Assembly: GCA_048499805.1 (NCBI GenBank)
Contig: JASNZF010000003.1
Location: 1-64,000, forward strand
Origin: JAWXBA01 sp048499805
Lineage (GTDB): Bacteria > Gemmatimonadota > Gemmatimonadetes > Gemmatimonadales > GWC2-71-9
Direction: 5' to 3'
DNA length: 64,000 nucleotides
Shown here in pieces: positions 49,458 to 58,001 of the stretch. How positions within the stretch are numbered: position 1 is the first letter of the stretch; each line of letters starts with the position of its first letter. Below the pieces are notes generated by a model that had not been told where the DNA came from, searched no databases, and was given only the letters and a program-made list of their open reading frames with translations. Made by a program: the position numbers and the translations under genes.

Positions 49458-50393
49458 ATGGAACGTGCCGTTCCGATCGCGCTTGCCCTTGCCCTCCTCG
49501 CCGCCTGCTCCCCACCCGCCGAGGTACCTCCCCCCGCCGTGGTGGGCCGCTGGGACGTGACCATGCAGCCCGCCGGCGGCCGACCCTACGCCTCGTGGTT
49601 CGAGGTGGTGCGGGAGGGCGATTCGCTCAGCGGGCGGTGGCAGCCAGGCGGCGGTCACGCCACGCCGATCGTCCGGATCGCGGCCACCGCCGACAGCTTC
49701 TCCTTCGAGCGCCCCCCCGAGAGCGACCTCGCCGCACCGGGAATCCGGTTCAGCGGCCAGGTGGCCAATGAGCAGGTGACCGGCACGATGACGGAGCTGG
49801 ACGGTACCGTGACGCCCTTCACCGCCGTCCGGACGCCGGCGCTGGTGCGCACGGCCCCCCCGGTCTGGGGCGAACCGATTGACCTCCTGGCCAAGGGCAT
49901 CGACGGCTGGCACCTGCAGGACCCCGAGGCGAAGCAGGGCTGGCGGGTGGTGGACGGAATCCTCGAGAACACCGAGCCGGGTGGCAACCTGGTCAGCAAC
50001 GGCACCTGGATGGACTTCAAGCTCGAACTCGAGGTGAACGTCCCGCCGGGCGGGAATAGCGGCATCTACCTGCGGGGCCGGCACGAAGTGCAGGTCCTCG
50101 ATTCGTACGGCAAGCCGGCCGGCAGCCGCGAGATGGGCGGCATTTACGGCCAGGTGACCCCGACCGAGAACCCCGCCAAGCCCGCCGGCGAGTGGCAGAC
50201 CTTCGAGATCACGCTGGTGGGCCGGCGCGTGACGGTCTCGCTCAATGGTGTCCACATGATCCACGACCAGGAGATTCCCGGGGTGACCGGTGGCGCGATG
50301 GATGCCAATTCCGGCGAGCCCGGCCCGATCATGCTGCAGGGCGACCACGGGCCGATCCGGTTCCGGAACGTGCGGATCACACCGGCGATGTAA
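49458..50393 (+). CDS. DUF1080 (3-keto-disaccharide hydrolase-like) lipoprotein
   Basis: A 311-residue protein. A lipoprotein signal MERAVPIALALALLAACSPP (lipobox LAAC) is followed by a first domain (about 30-130) of unclear family. Residues about 140-310 fit the DUF1080 beta-jelly-roll: GWHLQDPEAKQGWRVVDGIL, DFKLELEVNVPPGGNSGIYL, and later EWQTFEITLVGRRVTVSLNG with IMLQGDHGPIRFRNVRI. DUF1080 proteins include 3-keto-disaccharide hydrolases that act on sugars outside the cytoplasm. The function here is inferred. The stop is followed by GAGAAGG/GAAGTGA heptads. Confidence 0.85.
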   Translation: MERAVPIALALALLAACSPPAEVPPPAVVGRWDVTMQPAGGRPYASWFEVVREGDSLSGRWQPGGGHATPIVRIAATADSFSFERPPESDLAAPGIRFSGQVANEQVTGTMTELDGTVTPFTAVRTPALVRTAPPVWGEPIDLLAKGIDGWHLQDPEAKQGWRVVDGILENTEPGGNLVSNGTWMDFKLELEVNVPPGGNSGIYLRGRHEVQVLDSYGKPAGSREMGGIYGQVTPTENPAKPAGEWQTFEITLVGRRVTVSLNGVHMIHDQEIPGVTGGAMDANSGEPGPIMLQGDHGPIRFRNVRITPAM

Positions 50394-50463
50394 GGGAAGA
50401 GCGAGAAGGGAGAAGCAAGAAGGGAGAAGGGAGAAGTGAGAAGTGAGAAGTGAGAAGTGAGAA
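50394..50463. repeat. GAGAAGG and GAAGTGA heptads after the DUF1080 gene
   Basis: Right after TAA, units shift from GAGAAGG to GAAGTGA while the period stays 7, purine on the coding strand. Confidence 0.9.
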
Positions 50464-50551
50464 GGGCGAGGTGTGCAGGGCAAGACCTGGTGAAGGAACG
50501 GGTGAGCGGGGGTGGAGTGATCCATCCCCGCACGCGGCTTCCTGACCGTGC

Positions 50552-51031
50552 CTACTGGATCTTCAGCGCATAGCTGCCAAGCTGCTTCCGATCGAGTCCC
50601 GACACCATGATGGCGTAGTCCACTCCGGCATCCAGCTCGATGCTGAGCCGGGCGTCCTTCCCGCCATTCGAGTCATCGTCGTAGGCCAGCAGGCTGCCGG
50701 AGTAATCGGTGTCCGAGAACGACGCCACCTCGACCAGGGCCAGGAAGCTGTCGAACCCCGAGGTGACCGCGAAGGTCACGGTGCGGGGGGTGGGCACCTT
50801 CACGACGTAGGTCTCGTAGTATCCCGCGCTGTCATTGCAATCCGCCTCGGTAATGCTGCCCGAGAGGGTCTGCCCGATCTGGGCGTTGTCCCGGATGCAG
50901 AAGTTGTCGCGCACCTTGGAGACGAGGACCGGGAACTCGAGCCGCTCCGACGGGGGGGCGGCCGTCCCCACGCTGCAGGCCGCGGTGGCGATCAGGGCGA
51001 ACAGGCTGGCAACCGCACGGCGCTGGGGCAT
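50552..51031 (-). CDS. Secreted PPC-like protein
   Basis: A 159-residue exported protein with a lipoprotein-like signal (MPQRRAVASLFALIATAACS, lipobox TAAC). The mature part resembles a single PPC beta-sandwich: IGQTLSGSITEADCNDSAGYYE, TPRTVTFAVTSGFDSFLALVEV, DDDSNGGKDARLSIELDAGVDYAIMVSG. It includes a cysteine pair (FCIRD, ADCND). This is the same domain type as in the gene at 11273. Role unknown. It is divergent from the DUF418 gene. Confidence 0.75.
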   Translation of the reverse strand: MPQRRAVASLFALIATAACSVGTAAPPSERLEFPVLVSKVRDNFCIRDNAQIGQTLSGSITEADCNDSAGYYETYVVKVPTPRTVTFAVTSGFDSFLALVEVASFSDTDYSGSLLAYDDDSNGGKDARLSIELDAGVDYAIMVSGLDRKQLGSYALKIQ

Positions 51032-51234
51032 GACCAGGTCCTCTGCGAGGGGGGAACAGCGATCCGCAGGGAGGCGAGGTGGGCCTCCGGGGGCGGCTGG
51101 ACCATCGCCTGGGCCGCAAGAGACATGCCCATGGGGCGGGTCCTGGGGCGGCTGGGGAGTCTGGCGGAGGGCGGTCCCGGGCCGTACGTTCTCCCCCTCT
51201 CCATCACCATTTCCTCGCTCCCGAGGACCATCGC

Positions 51235-52536
51235 ATGCCCGAGACGGACTTCCTGCCGGGTCCCACCCGCGTTGCCGACCGGATCGCCGCACTCGACATC
51301 GTGCGCGGCGTCGCCCTCTTCGGCATCCTGCTGATGAACATCACCGGGTTCGGGCTGCCGTACGCCTACAGTGATCCGACCGTCTTCGGCGGTGCCGAGG
51401 GAGCCAATCTCTGGGCCTGGATCACCACCAACATGCTGTTCGAGGGGACCCAGCGGGGGTTGTTCACCATCCTCTTCGGGGCGGGGATCATCCTGATGAC
51501 CCGCTCGCTGGAGGCGTCCGGCCGTCCCCACTCGCAGGACCTCTACTTCCGCCGCAACCTCTGGCTGGTGGTCTTCGGGATCATCCACGCCTACCTCCTC
51601 CTCTGGCTTGGCGAGATCCTCTTCTACTATGGCGTGACGGCGCTCTTCGCCTACGGGGTGCGCCACGCCAAGTCCCGCACCCTGATCTCACTCGCGGTCG
51701 GCGGGGTGCTCCTCTCGGCGGCCTGGAACGGACTCGACACCTACAACGGGCTGGAAAAGCACCGGGCCTTCGTGGCGGCCGACTCGGCCAAGGTGCAGGG
51801 CGACTCCCTCACCGCCGAGCAGACGGAGGCAATCGAGGCGTGGGAGGGGATGGTCAAGGAGTGGAAGCCCGACTCGACCAAGCTCGCCAAGACCATCGCG
51901 ACCTATCGCGGCTCGTACTGGGAGATCCTGAAGTACCAGGCCCCGCTGGCGGCCCGCTACGAGTCCTGGGGGATCTACCGCTGGTTCTTCGACTATTTCT
52001 CCATGGTGCTGCTCGGCATGGTGCTCTTCAGGGCGGGGCTGTTCGGCGCCAGCCAATCCCGCCGGGTGCTCTGGCAGATGGTGGTGGCGGGCTACGGGAT
52101 CGGGCTCGCCGTGAACTACTTCGAGACCTCGACGATCCTGGCGGCGAACTTCAGCGTCCTCTCGTTCCTGCAATCGTTCATCACCTACGACATCGGGCGG
52201 ATCCCGTTGACGATGGGACACCTGGGGCTGCTCCTGCTCTTTGCGCAGTCGGGGGGCGCGGGGTGGCTCAAGCAGTCCCTGGCCGCGGTCGGGCGGATGG
52301 CGTTCACCAACTACGTGATGACCTCGATCATCTGCGCGATCTTCTTCTACGGCTTCGGGTTCGGGTGGTACGGCCACCTGGAGCGGTACCAGCTCTACTA
52401 CGTCGTGGGGTCGATCTGGCTCTTCCAGTTGGTCATCAGCCCGCTCTGGCTGGCCCGCTACCGGTTCGGGCCGCTGGAGTGGCTGTGGCGGTGGTTGAGT
52501 TACGGGGAGAAGCCGGCGATGCGAGTGGTGAAGTAA
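51235..52536 (+). CDS. DUF418 domain membrane protein
   Basis: A 433-residue membrane protein fitting the DUF418 (YeiB-like) family: RIAALDIVRGVALFGILLMN at the start, then FTILFGAGIILM, YFRRNLWLVVFGIIHAYLLLW and near the end FTNYVMTSIICAIFFYGFGFGWYG and LWLARYRFGPLEWLWRWLSYGE, all family landmarks. About ten membrane helices. The loop at 195-235 is a long charged insert (SLTAEQTEAIEAWEGMVKEW). DUF418 proteins are related to acyltransferase-like membrane proteins; the substrate is unknown. The start at 51235 is at the family's usual N-terminus. Confidence 0.9.
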   Translation: MPETDFLPGPTRVADRIAALDIVRGVALFGILLMNITGFGLPYAYSDPTVFGGAEGANLWAWITTNMLFEGTQRGLFTILFGAGIILMTRSLEASGRPHSQDLYFRRNLWLVVFGIIHAYLLLWLGEILFYYGVTALFAYGVRHAKSRTLISLAVGGVLLSAAWNGLDTYNGLEKHRAFVAADSAKVQGDSLTAEQTEAIEAWEGMVKEWKPDSTKLAKTIATYRGSYWEILKYQAPLAARYESWGIYRWFFDYFSMVLLGMVLFRAGLFGASQSRRVLWQMVVAGYGIGLAVNYFETSTILAANFSVLSFLQSFITYDIGRIPLTMGHLGLLLLFAQSGGAGWLKQSLAAVGRMAFTNYVMTSIICAIFFYGFGFGWYGHLERYQLYYVVGSIWLFQLVISPLWLARYRFGPLEWLWRWLSYGEKPAMRVVK

Positions 52537-52539
52537 GCA

Positions 52540-52612
52540 GCAAGATGGAAGAAGGGAGAAGCGAGAAGTGGGGTGGGGAAGGACTTCTCGCTTCTTGCTT
52601 CTCGCTTCACAC
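52540..52612. repeat. Foldback of GAGAAG heptads between convergent genes
   Basis: Purine units (GAAGGGAGAAGCGAGAAG, 52551-52568) on the plus strand are followed by pyrimidine units (CTTCTCGCTTCTTGC and repeats, 52584-52606). They form an imperfect hairpin between the convergent DUF418 and oxidoreductase genes, starting at one stop and ending at the other. Confidence 0.85.
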
Positions 52613-53977
52613 TTTCCGGGGCTCGAAGATCGGCATCGGCGGCAGGAACTCCCAGCGTCCCCGGGTGAAGTCGGGGATCTGGACCGGCTGGCTCCGATTG
52701 GCGACGGACTGCTCCGTGAGCGGGGTGATGGCGCTCCACGCCAGTCCGTCCCAGATGGTGTAGTCGGTGGGTTCCCCGGCCAGCAGTGACTGGATCAGCC
52801 GCTGGTCCTCCAGGAAGTCCATCCCGCCGTGGCCGGTGGTGGCGCGCTGCACCGCGGCATCCTTCCAGAGCGGGTGCTCGAATTCCTGGTAGTACTCGGT
52901 CAGCTCCTCCCAGCGGTGGTTCGGGCTGCGGCCCTCGATCATCACCCGGTTGGGGTACCCCTCGAAGATGCCCTTGGTCCCCTGGACAATGTTGACCCGG
53001 CTGTAGGGCCGCGGGTTGTCGCAGTTGTGGCCCAGGATGATCGTCTTGCCCTTCACCGTCTTGATCAGGGTGGTGTTGACGTCGCCGAGCGCGAACCATT
53101 CGTCCCGCTTGGGATGGCCCTCGGGGTAGTGCTCGGCGGCATAGGCGCGGAGGCCGCGGCTGTTGCTGCTCATCGAGACCAGGTAGTCGAACCGGTCGCC
53201 GCGGTGGATGTCCATGCACTGGGCGATCGGTCCCAGCCCGTGGGTGGGGTAGAGATTGGCGTTGCGCCGCACCGCGTGGGCCCGCCGCCAGAGCCCCTCA
53301 CCGGTGGTCGAGAACTTGATCTCGCGAAGATCGTGGAGGTAGCCGCATTCGCCATGGAGGATCTCGCCCAGCATCCCGAGCCGCACCAGGTTGAGGCAGA
53401 GCATCTCGGGGCGATCGTAGACGCAGTTCTCCATCATCAGGCAGAGCTTGCCGGTGCGCTCCGATGTTTCGAGGAGCTGCCAGCACTCCTCCATCGTGGT
53501 GCACATCGGGACCTCGGTCACGGTGTGCTTGCCGGCGTTCATCGCTGCGAGCATCACCGGGGCGTGCCATTCCCACGGGGTGGCGGTGTAGACCAGGTCG
53601 ATGTCCGGCTGCTGGCACATCCGCTCGAAGTCGCGCGGGCCATTGCTGTACCCGGTCGGTCGCCGGAACCCCTTGCTGACCACGAGATCCTGGATCCGGG
53701 CCACCTTCTCGGGGACGACGTCGCAGATCGCGACCAGTTCGGCACCCGGGATGGCGAGCAGGTTGTTGACGTGGACGCTCCCCATGCCACCCACCCCCAC
53801 GAACCCGATCCGCACCTTCTCCATCGGCGGCAGCTGCCATGGGTACTCGGCGGGGGTGGGCTGGGCGAGCAGTTCCGCGCCAGGCCGGGCGACGGCCAGG
53901 CCCAGGCCAGCGGCGGCACCCGCCTTGAGGACGTCGCGCCGGGAGGGACGGGAGGTGGGGCCGAGGAGGTCCGACAT
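52607..53977 (-). CDS. GH109-like Gfo/Idh/MocA oxidoreductase with Tat signal
   Basis: A 456-residue exported protein. The N-terminus carries a twin-arginine signal SRRDVLKAGAAAGLGLAVA. The NAD domain follows: KVRIGFVGVGGMGSVHVNNL near 50 and VYTATPWEWHAPVML near 130. Later, MMENCVYDRPEMLCLNLVRLG (near 183) and the region GYLHDLREIKFS, YPTHGLGPIAQCMDIHRGDRF match the GH109 group of alpha-N-acetylgalactosaminidases, which use NAD+ by a redox mechanism. This is the best guess for its activity; a general sugar dehydrogenase is possible. It is divergent from the nucleotidyltransferase at 54048. Confidence 0.87.
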   Translation of the reverse strand: MSDLLGPTSRPSRRDVLKAGAAAGLGLAVARPGAELLAQPTPAEYPWQLPPMEKVRIGFVGVGGMGSVHVNNLLAIPGAELVAICDVVPEKVARIQDLVVSKGFRRPTGYSNGPRDFERMCQQPDIDLVYTATPWEWHAPVMLAAMNAGKHTVTEVPMCTTMEECWQLLETSERTGKLCLMMENCVYDRPEMLCLNLVRLGMLGEILHGECGYLHDLREIKFSTTGEGLWRRAHAVRRNANLYPTHGLGPIAQCMDIHRGDRFDYLVSMSSNSRGLRAYAAEHYPEGHPKRDEWFALGDVNTTLIKTVKGKTIILGHNCDNPRPYSRVNIVQGTKGIFEGYPNRVMIEGRSPNHRWEELTEYYQEFEHPLWKDAAVQRATTGHGGMDFLEDQRLIQSLLAGEPTDYTIWDGLAWSAITPLTEQSVANRSQPVQIPDFTRGRWEFLPPMPIFEPRKV

Positions 53978-54047
53978 GGGGTGCTCCAGCGATGGGGAGA
54001 GGGGAACCCGATAATATTAGGGCAACTCACCCGGATCGTGGAGGGGA

Positions 54048-54869
54048 ATGCAACCGGAACTGGTGGTGCTGGCCGCGGGGCTCGGGCGGCGATTCGGCGG
54101 GGACAAGCAGGTGGTGGGGGTTGGCCCAGGCGGGCACCCCCTGGTGGCGTACGCCCTGCACGACGCGCGCCGGGCCGGGTTCAGCCGGGCAGTAGTGGTG
54201 GTGCGGGAAGGGCTCGAGCCCGTGCTCCGCGAGCGGCTCGGGGTACCCCCGCTTCCGGTACGCTACGTGGAGCAGTCGGGGGGACGGGAGCGCCCATGGG
54301 GCACCGGCCACGCCGTCCTCTCGGCTGCCGGGGAGGTGGACCGGCCGTTCATGGTGGTCAATGCCGACGACTTCTACGGCGCCGGCACCTACCGGGTCAT
54401 GGCGGAGTTCCTTGCCGGGAGCCGCGGCGGGCACCCCCCGACCTATGCCCTGGCGGCCTTTCCCCTTGGCGAGACCCTCTCCCCGGAAGGGCCGGTCAAT
54501 CGGGGCATTTGCGAGGTCGGACCCGGGGGGGTCCTGACCGGGATTCGCGAGGTCTCGGGGATTCTGCCCGAAGGCACGGACTGGCTCCCCGAGACGCCGG
54601 TTTCCCTCAACGCGTGGGGGTTCACCCCTGAGATCTTTGCCCAGTTGAGCGCGGGATTTGCATCATTTCGCACGGTTGCCGGCCCAGGCGACGAGTTCAT
54701 GCTGCCGGCGGCGGTCAACCAGCTGGTGGCGGCAGGGGCGGCCCGGGTACGGTTGCTGACGGCGCCGGGGCCCTGGATCGGGGTCACCTGGCCGGCCGAC
54801 CTGCCGCGGGCGGCCTCCCGGCTTGCGCAGATGGTGGCGGCGGGAGACTATGCGGCGCTGGGGGGGTAG
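54048..54869 (+). CDS. Sugar-1-phosphate nucleotidyltransferase-like protein
   Basis: A 273-residue NTP-transferase-fold protein. Signature VVLAAGLGRRFGGDKQVVGVG at residues 6-26 (nucleotide loop), then GRERPWGTGHAVL and VVNADDFYGAGTYRVMAEFL (metal-binding Asp-Asp), and EFMLPAAVNQLVAAGA near the end. It lies 73 bases before a NahK-like kinase on the same strand. Such a pair could convert a hexosamine to its 1-phosphate and then to the UDP-sugar. The exact sugar is not shown by the sequence. A purine-rich GGAGGGGA is before the ATG. Confidence 0.85.
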   Translation: MQPELVVLAAGLGRRFGGDKQVVGVGPGGHPLVAYALHDARRAGFSRAVVVVREGLEPVLRERLGVPPLPVRYVEQSGGRERPWGTGHAVLSAAGEVDRPFMVVNADDFYGAGTYRVMAEFLAGSRGGHPPTYALAAFPLGETLSPEGPVNRGICEVGPGGVLTGIREVSGILPEGTDWLPETPVSLNAWGFTPEIFAQLSAGFASFRTVAGPGDEFMLPAAVNQLVAAGAARVRLLTAPGPWIGVTWPADLPRAASRLAQMVAAGDYAALGG

Positions 54870-54942
54870 GCGGTGGTGTGCCCGATCTCCTGGCTGGGCG
54901 TCCTCCTGAAGCTGGCACCGAGTTCCTGAGACCGGGGTATCG

Positions 54943-56004
54943 ATGTCGTTGATTCCCTCCATCCTGTCCGAGTTCGCGCTTCCCGGAGAGGTCCATTCCG
55001 TGGAGCGCCACGAGGGTGGCCACATCAACGACTCCTTTCGGGTCGTGTCGGGCGCGGGCCTCGCGGAGCGCACCTACCTGCTGCAGCGCCTGAACCTCGA
55101 GGTCTTCCCCGACCCCGAGGCGGTGATGTCCAACTTCCAGATCGTCACGGCGCATCTCGCCGGGGCGGTGCGTCGCCGGGGGCTGTCCCAGCCGGAGCGG
55201 CGGGTACCGCAGCTCGTGCCGACCCGCGGCGGTGGCGTGGTGATGCGCGATGCCCAGGGTGGGGTGTGGCGGCTGCTGCAGTTCATCGAGGGGACCCGGT
55301 CCACCCGCCGCGCGGAATCCATCGAGGATGCCCGGGGTGCGGGGCGGGCGGTGGGGCAGTTCCAGGCCTTGCTGGCCGACCTCTCGACCCCCCTGGCCGA
55401 GACCATCCCGGGCTTCCACGACACCCGGGCCAGGATGGATGCGCTGCAGCAGGCCGTCGCCGAGGATCCGTTCAACCGCCTGGCCCTGGTGAGCCGCGAA
55501 GTCGGGGCGATCCTCTCGCGCCGCGAGGAGGCCGAGCGACTGGAGGTGCTGCGGGAGGCGGGTCGCCTCGAGACGCGCGTCGTCCACAACGACGCCAAGA
55601 TTGCGAACGTCCTGTTCGACAAGCGGACCGGCGCCCCGCTGTGCATGGTGGACCTGGATACGGTGATGCCGGGGCTGGTGCTGCACGATTTCGGTGACCT
55701 GGTGCGGTCAATCGCGACCAATGCCGCCGAGGACGAACCAGATGTCCGGCGCGTGGCAGTGCGGAGTCACTACATCGAGGCCGCGATGGAGGGGTATCTG
55801 CAGGAGGCCGGCAGCTTCCTGACCCCGGTGGAAAAGCAGCACCTGGGCCTGGCCGGCCGCGTCATCGCCCTGGAACAGGCGGCCCGGTTCCTGACCGACT
55901 TCCTCGAAGGCGACCACTACTACCAGACCACCCGCCCCAACCAGAACCTCGACCGGGCCCGGGCCCAGTATGCCGTGTACGAGGGCCTCAGCGTCCTGGG
56001 CTAG
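54943..56004 (+). CDS. NahK-like N-acetylhexosamine 1-kinase homolog
   Basis: A 353-residue aminoglycoside-phosphotransferase-fold kinase. Matching NahK features: GGHINDSFRVV near 25, LLQRLNLEVFPDPEAVMSNF near 46, the catalytic HNDAKIANVLFDKRTG near 215 (HxDxxxxN with D) and the metal-binding VDLDTVMPG near 234. NahK phosphorylates GlcNAc/GalNAc at C1. This points to hexosamine salvage with the nucleotidyltransferase and the GH109-like protein. The substrate is inferred. The downstream gap holds CCCGCCGG octads. Confidence 0.88.
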   Translation: MSLIPSILSEFALPGEVHSVERHEGGHINDSFRVVSGAGLAERTYLLQRLNLEVFPDPEAVMSNFQIVTAHLAGAVRRRGLSQPERRVPQLVPTRGGGVVMRDAQGGVWRLLQFIEGTRSTRRAESIEDARGAGRAVGQFQALLADLSTPLAETIPGFHDTRARMDALQQAVAEDPFNRLALVSREVGAILSRREEAERLEVLREAGRLETRVVHNDAKIANVLFDKRTGAPLCMVDLDTVMPGLVLHDFGDLVRSIATNAAEDEPDVRRVAVRSHYIEAAMEGYLQEAGSFLTPVEKQHLGLAGRVIALEQAARFLTDFLEGDHYYQTTRPNQNLDRARAQYAVYEGLSVLG

Positions 56005-56033
56005 CGCAACCACCACTGCAACCGATATTCCAC

Positions 56034-56103
56034 GGCCCGCCGGCCCGCCGGCCCGCCGGCCCGCCGGCCCGCCGGCCCGCCGGCCCGCCGGCCCGCCTGC
56101 CCG
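56034..56103. repeat. CGGCCCGC octad array in a convergent gap
   Basis: About eight CGGCCCGC (CCCGCCGG) units with an 8-bp period. The unit is nearly self-complementary, so the array could fold on itself. It lies between the convergent kinase and CDP-alcohol genes, away from the stop of the first by about 30 bases. Confidence 0.9.
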
Positions 56104-56146
56104 CCTGCCCGCTTCTCCCTTCACGCCTCCTCCCCGACACCCGATA

Positions 56147-56185
56147 CCCTAGTCCCTAGCCCCTAGCCCCTAGCCCCTCCCCCCC
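56147..56185. repeat. CCCTAGT/CCCCTAG heptads at the CDP-alcohol gene end
   Basis: GGGGCTA/GGGACTA units on the minus strand. They provide the TAG stop of the gene and probably its last few codons. Confidence 0.9.
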
Positions 56186-56829
56186 CGCTCCATCGACCGA
56201 ATGAACGCCGGCGCCTCCACCACCACCGGGATTCCCCGCGCCAGACACAACACCACCGCCAGCCAGCTTGCCCAGGTGCCGAACTCCGCCACTCCCGTCC
56301 ACGGGCGCCCCGCCGATTGCAGGGCCAGGGTCAGGGCCAGCGCCAGGAAGGCGGCAATCTTCACCAGGGCGTAACCGGTCCGCATGACCGGTGACACCAC
56401 CAGCCAGCGGCCCAGTCGGGTCCGCATCATGGCGTGGGCACTGATCCCGCGCTGGGCCCCGACATCGCGGATCGAGTCCACCAGGGCGCCACGGATCATC
56501 ACCACCAGCGGCACCACGATCGACACCAGGCCGAGGTGGGCAAAGACGACCCAGAGGACGAACTCCACCGCCCGGTCGGTGGCAATGTCCAGCGCGCTGC
56601 CCAGCAGGGTCGTCTCGCCGCGCCACCGGGCCACCGCCCCGTCCACGGTGTCCATCAGCATCAGCAGGCCCAGGAGCACCACGGCGGACATCCGTCCCAC
56701 GGTGCCCGGCTGGTACATGAGCCAGATCACCAGCACCAGCAACGGGAAGCGCAGAATGGTGACGCCGTTGGCGATGTTGATGATGCTGACGTATCCCGTG
56801 GCCTCCTGGGGGGGGCGCTTGGTCGACAT
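56170..56829 (-). CDS. CDP-alcohol phosphatidyltransferase family protein
   Basis: A 219-residue membrane enzyme with the family motif DTVDGAVAR then eight residues and GSALDIATD (residues about 60-86), i.e. D-x2-D-G-x2-A-R-x8-G-x3-D-x3-D, the metal- and CDP-binding site. Six hydrophobic segments are present. It makes a phospholipid or an inositol/glycerol-phosphate lipid from a CDP-alcohol; the acceptor is unknown. Only six bases separate it from the stop of the gene at 56836, so the two are one transcription unit. The tail ERGGRG comes from the G-rich heptads. Confidence 0.9.
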   Translation of the reverse strand: MSTKRPPQEATGYVSIINIANGVTILRFPLLVLVIWLMYQPGTVGRMSAVVLLGLLMLMDTVDGAVARWRGETTLLGSALDIATDRAVEFVLWVVFAHLGLVSIVVPLVVMIRGALVDSIRDVGAQRGISAHAMMRTRLGRWLVVSPVMRTGYALVKIAAFLALALTLALQSAGRPWTGVAEFGTWASWLAVVLCLARGIPVVVEAPAFIRSMERGGRG

Positions 56830-56835
56830 CAGGCG

Positions 56836-57978
56836 TTACCAGCGGACATCGAGCAGGGGCACCCGGATGCCCGGCACGGTGTGGCGTCGGGAGGTGTCCG
56901 GGGCGAGGATCGCGGCCGGGGTCGGCACCGGCACCCCCAGCGACCACCCGTCGCGGATGGTGAGCAGGGCGCTGCCGCCCTCGGGGATGGGACCGGGGTC
57001 GCGGTCGCGGACGAGCGCGGCCCCTCCGATCAGGCCGAGGGTGGTTCCGGAGGCGAGGATGGCGATGACCCCGTCGGTGCTCTCGGTGGAGGTGAGCAGC
57101 GCCACCCCGAGTCCGGCGAGGCCGCCTCCCAGCCCGGCGGCGGTGATGGTACGGACCTTGGCGGCCGTTGGGCGCCAGGCGCGGGCCGCGGGGATCGCGG
57201 CGAGCATCGCGACGTTGCCGATGATCAATGCCGCGGCCAGCTGGTCATTGTCCTGCACCCCCGCCAGTTCCGCGATCGCCGCTCCATACCAGGTACCCCA
57301 GAGCGCTGCCTGGGTGATGACCGCCGCCTGGCCCTGGGTCACGTCGCTCCGCGAGGCGAGGAGTCCGGCCCCGAACCCGGCGACACCGCCAACCAGCGCG
57401 GCAACCCACGGGGCCGTGTCCGAGGAGGTCTCGTAGCAGAAGTCGGCCTCGCAGATCTCCTCGACCCCGAAATCGAGCGCGGCCTGCCAGCCGAACCCCT
57501 GCCAGGTGCCCCAGGTGCTGCCGAACTGGAGCAGGGCGGCCGGCCCGCTGCGCAGGTCCCGTCGCTCCGCCAGGGCCCGGGAGCCAAAGAACCCCAGTGG
57601 GGCACCGACCAGGAGCCCGGCGCCGTAGGCCTCGCTGGCATCGGCGTCCAGGGCAGCGGGGATGACCACGCCGAGCCAGGCGCCGAAGGCGGTGTGGTAG
57701 GCGATGAACCCGCCGCGGTTGAACCCGGTGAGCGACTCGTCCTCGCCCATGGCGCGGCGGATGCGTTGTCCCTCTGCCGCGACGACGGTTTCCGGGAAGC
57801 GCTCCGAGAGGACCCGGAGGAGGTCGCGGGCCAGGCGGAACTCGCCCCGGGCCTCGAGCACGCGAGCGGCACGGAGCAGGGTGGCGGCGGAGTCGGCGCG
57901 GGTGTCCTGGGCGCCGAGGGTCGCGGGAGTGCTGGCCAGGCCGAACAGCAGGAGGAGGGGGAGCAGGCGGCGGATCAT
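56836..57978 (-). CDS. Secreted glycine-rich membrane-associated protein, unknown
   Basis: A 380-residue protein. Signal peptide MIRRLLPLLLLFGLASTPAT; then a short helical TPR-like region (AATLLRAARVLEARGEFRLARDLL split over residues 30-55). The remainder contains several glycine- and alanine-rich hydrophobic segments (GAWLGVVIPAAL, AGLLVGAPLGFFGS, AALVGGVAGFGAGLLAS, AALIIGNVAMLAAIPAA). I recognise no family. It may be an integral membrane or outer-membrane protein. It precedes the CDP-alcohol gene by six bases. Confidence 0.6.
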   Translation of the reverse strand: MIRRLLPLLLLFGLASTPATLGAQDTRADSAATLLRAARVLEARGEFRLARDLLRVLSERFPETVVAAEGQRIRRAMGEDESLTGFNRGGFIAYHTAFGAWLGVVIPAALDADASEAYGAGLLVGAPLGFFGSRALAERRDLRSGPAALLQFGSTWGTWQGFGWQAALDFGVEEICEADFCYETSSDTAPWVAALVGGVAGFGAGLLASRSDVTQGQAAVITQAALWGTWYGAAIAELAGVQDNDQLAAALIIGNVAMLAAIPAARAWRPTAAKVRTITAAGLGGGLAGLGVALLTSTESTDGVIAILASGTTLGLIGGAALVRDRDPGPIPEGGSALLTIRDGWSLGVPVPTPAAILAPDTSRRHTVPGIRVPLLDVRW

Positions 57979-58001
57979 GGGGCCACTCGCGAAAGGAGGA
58001 T

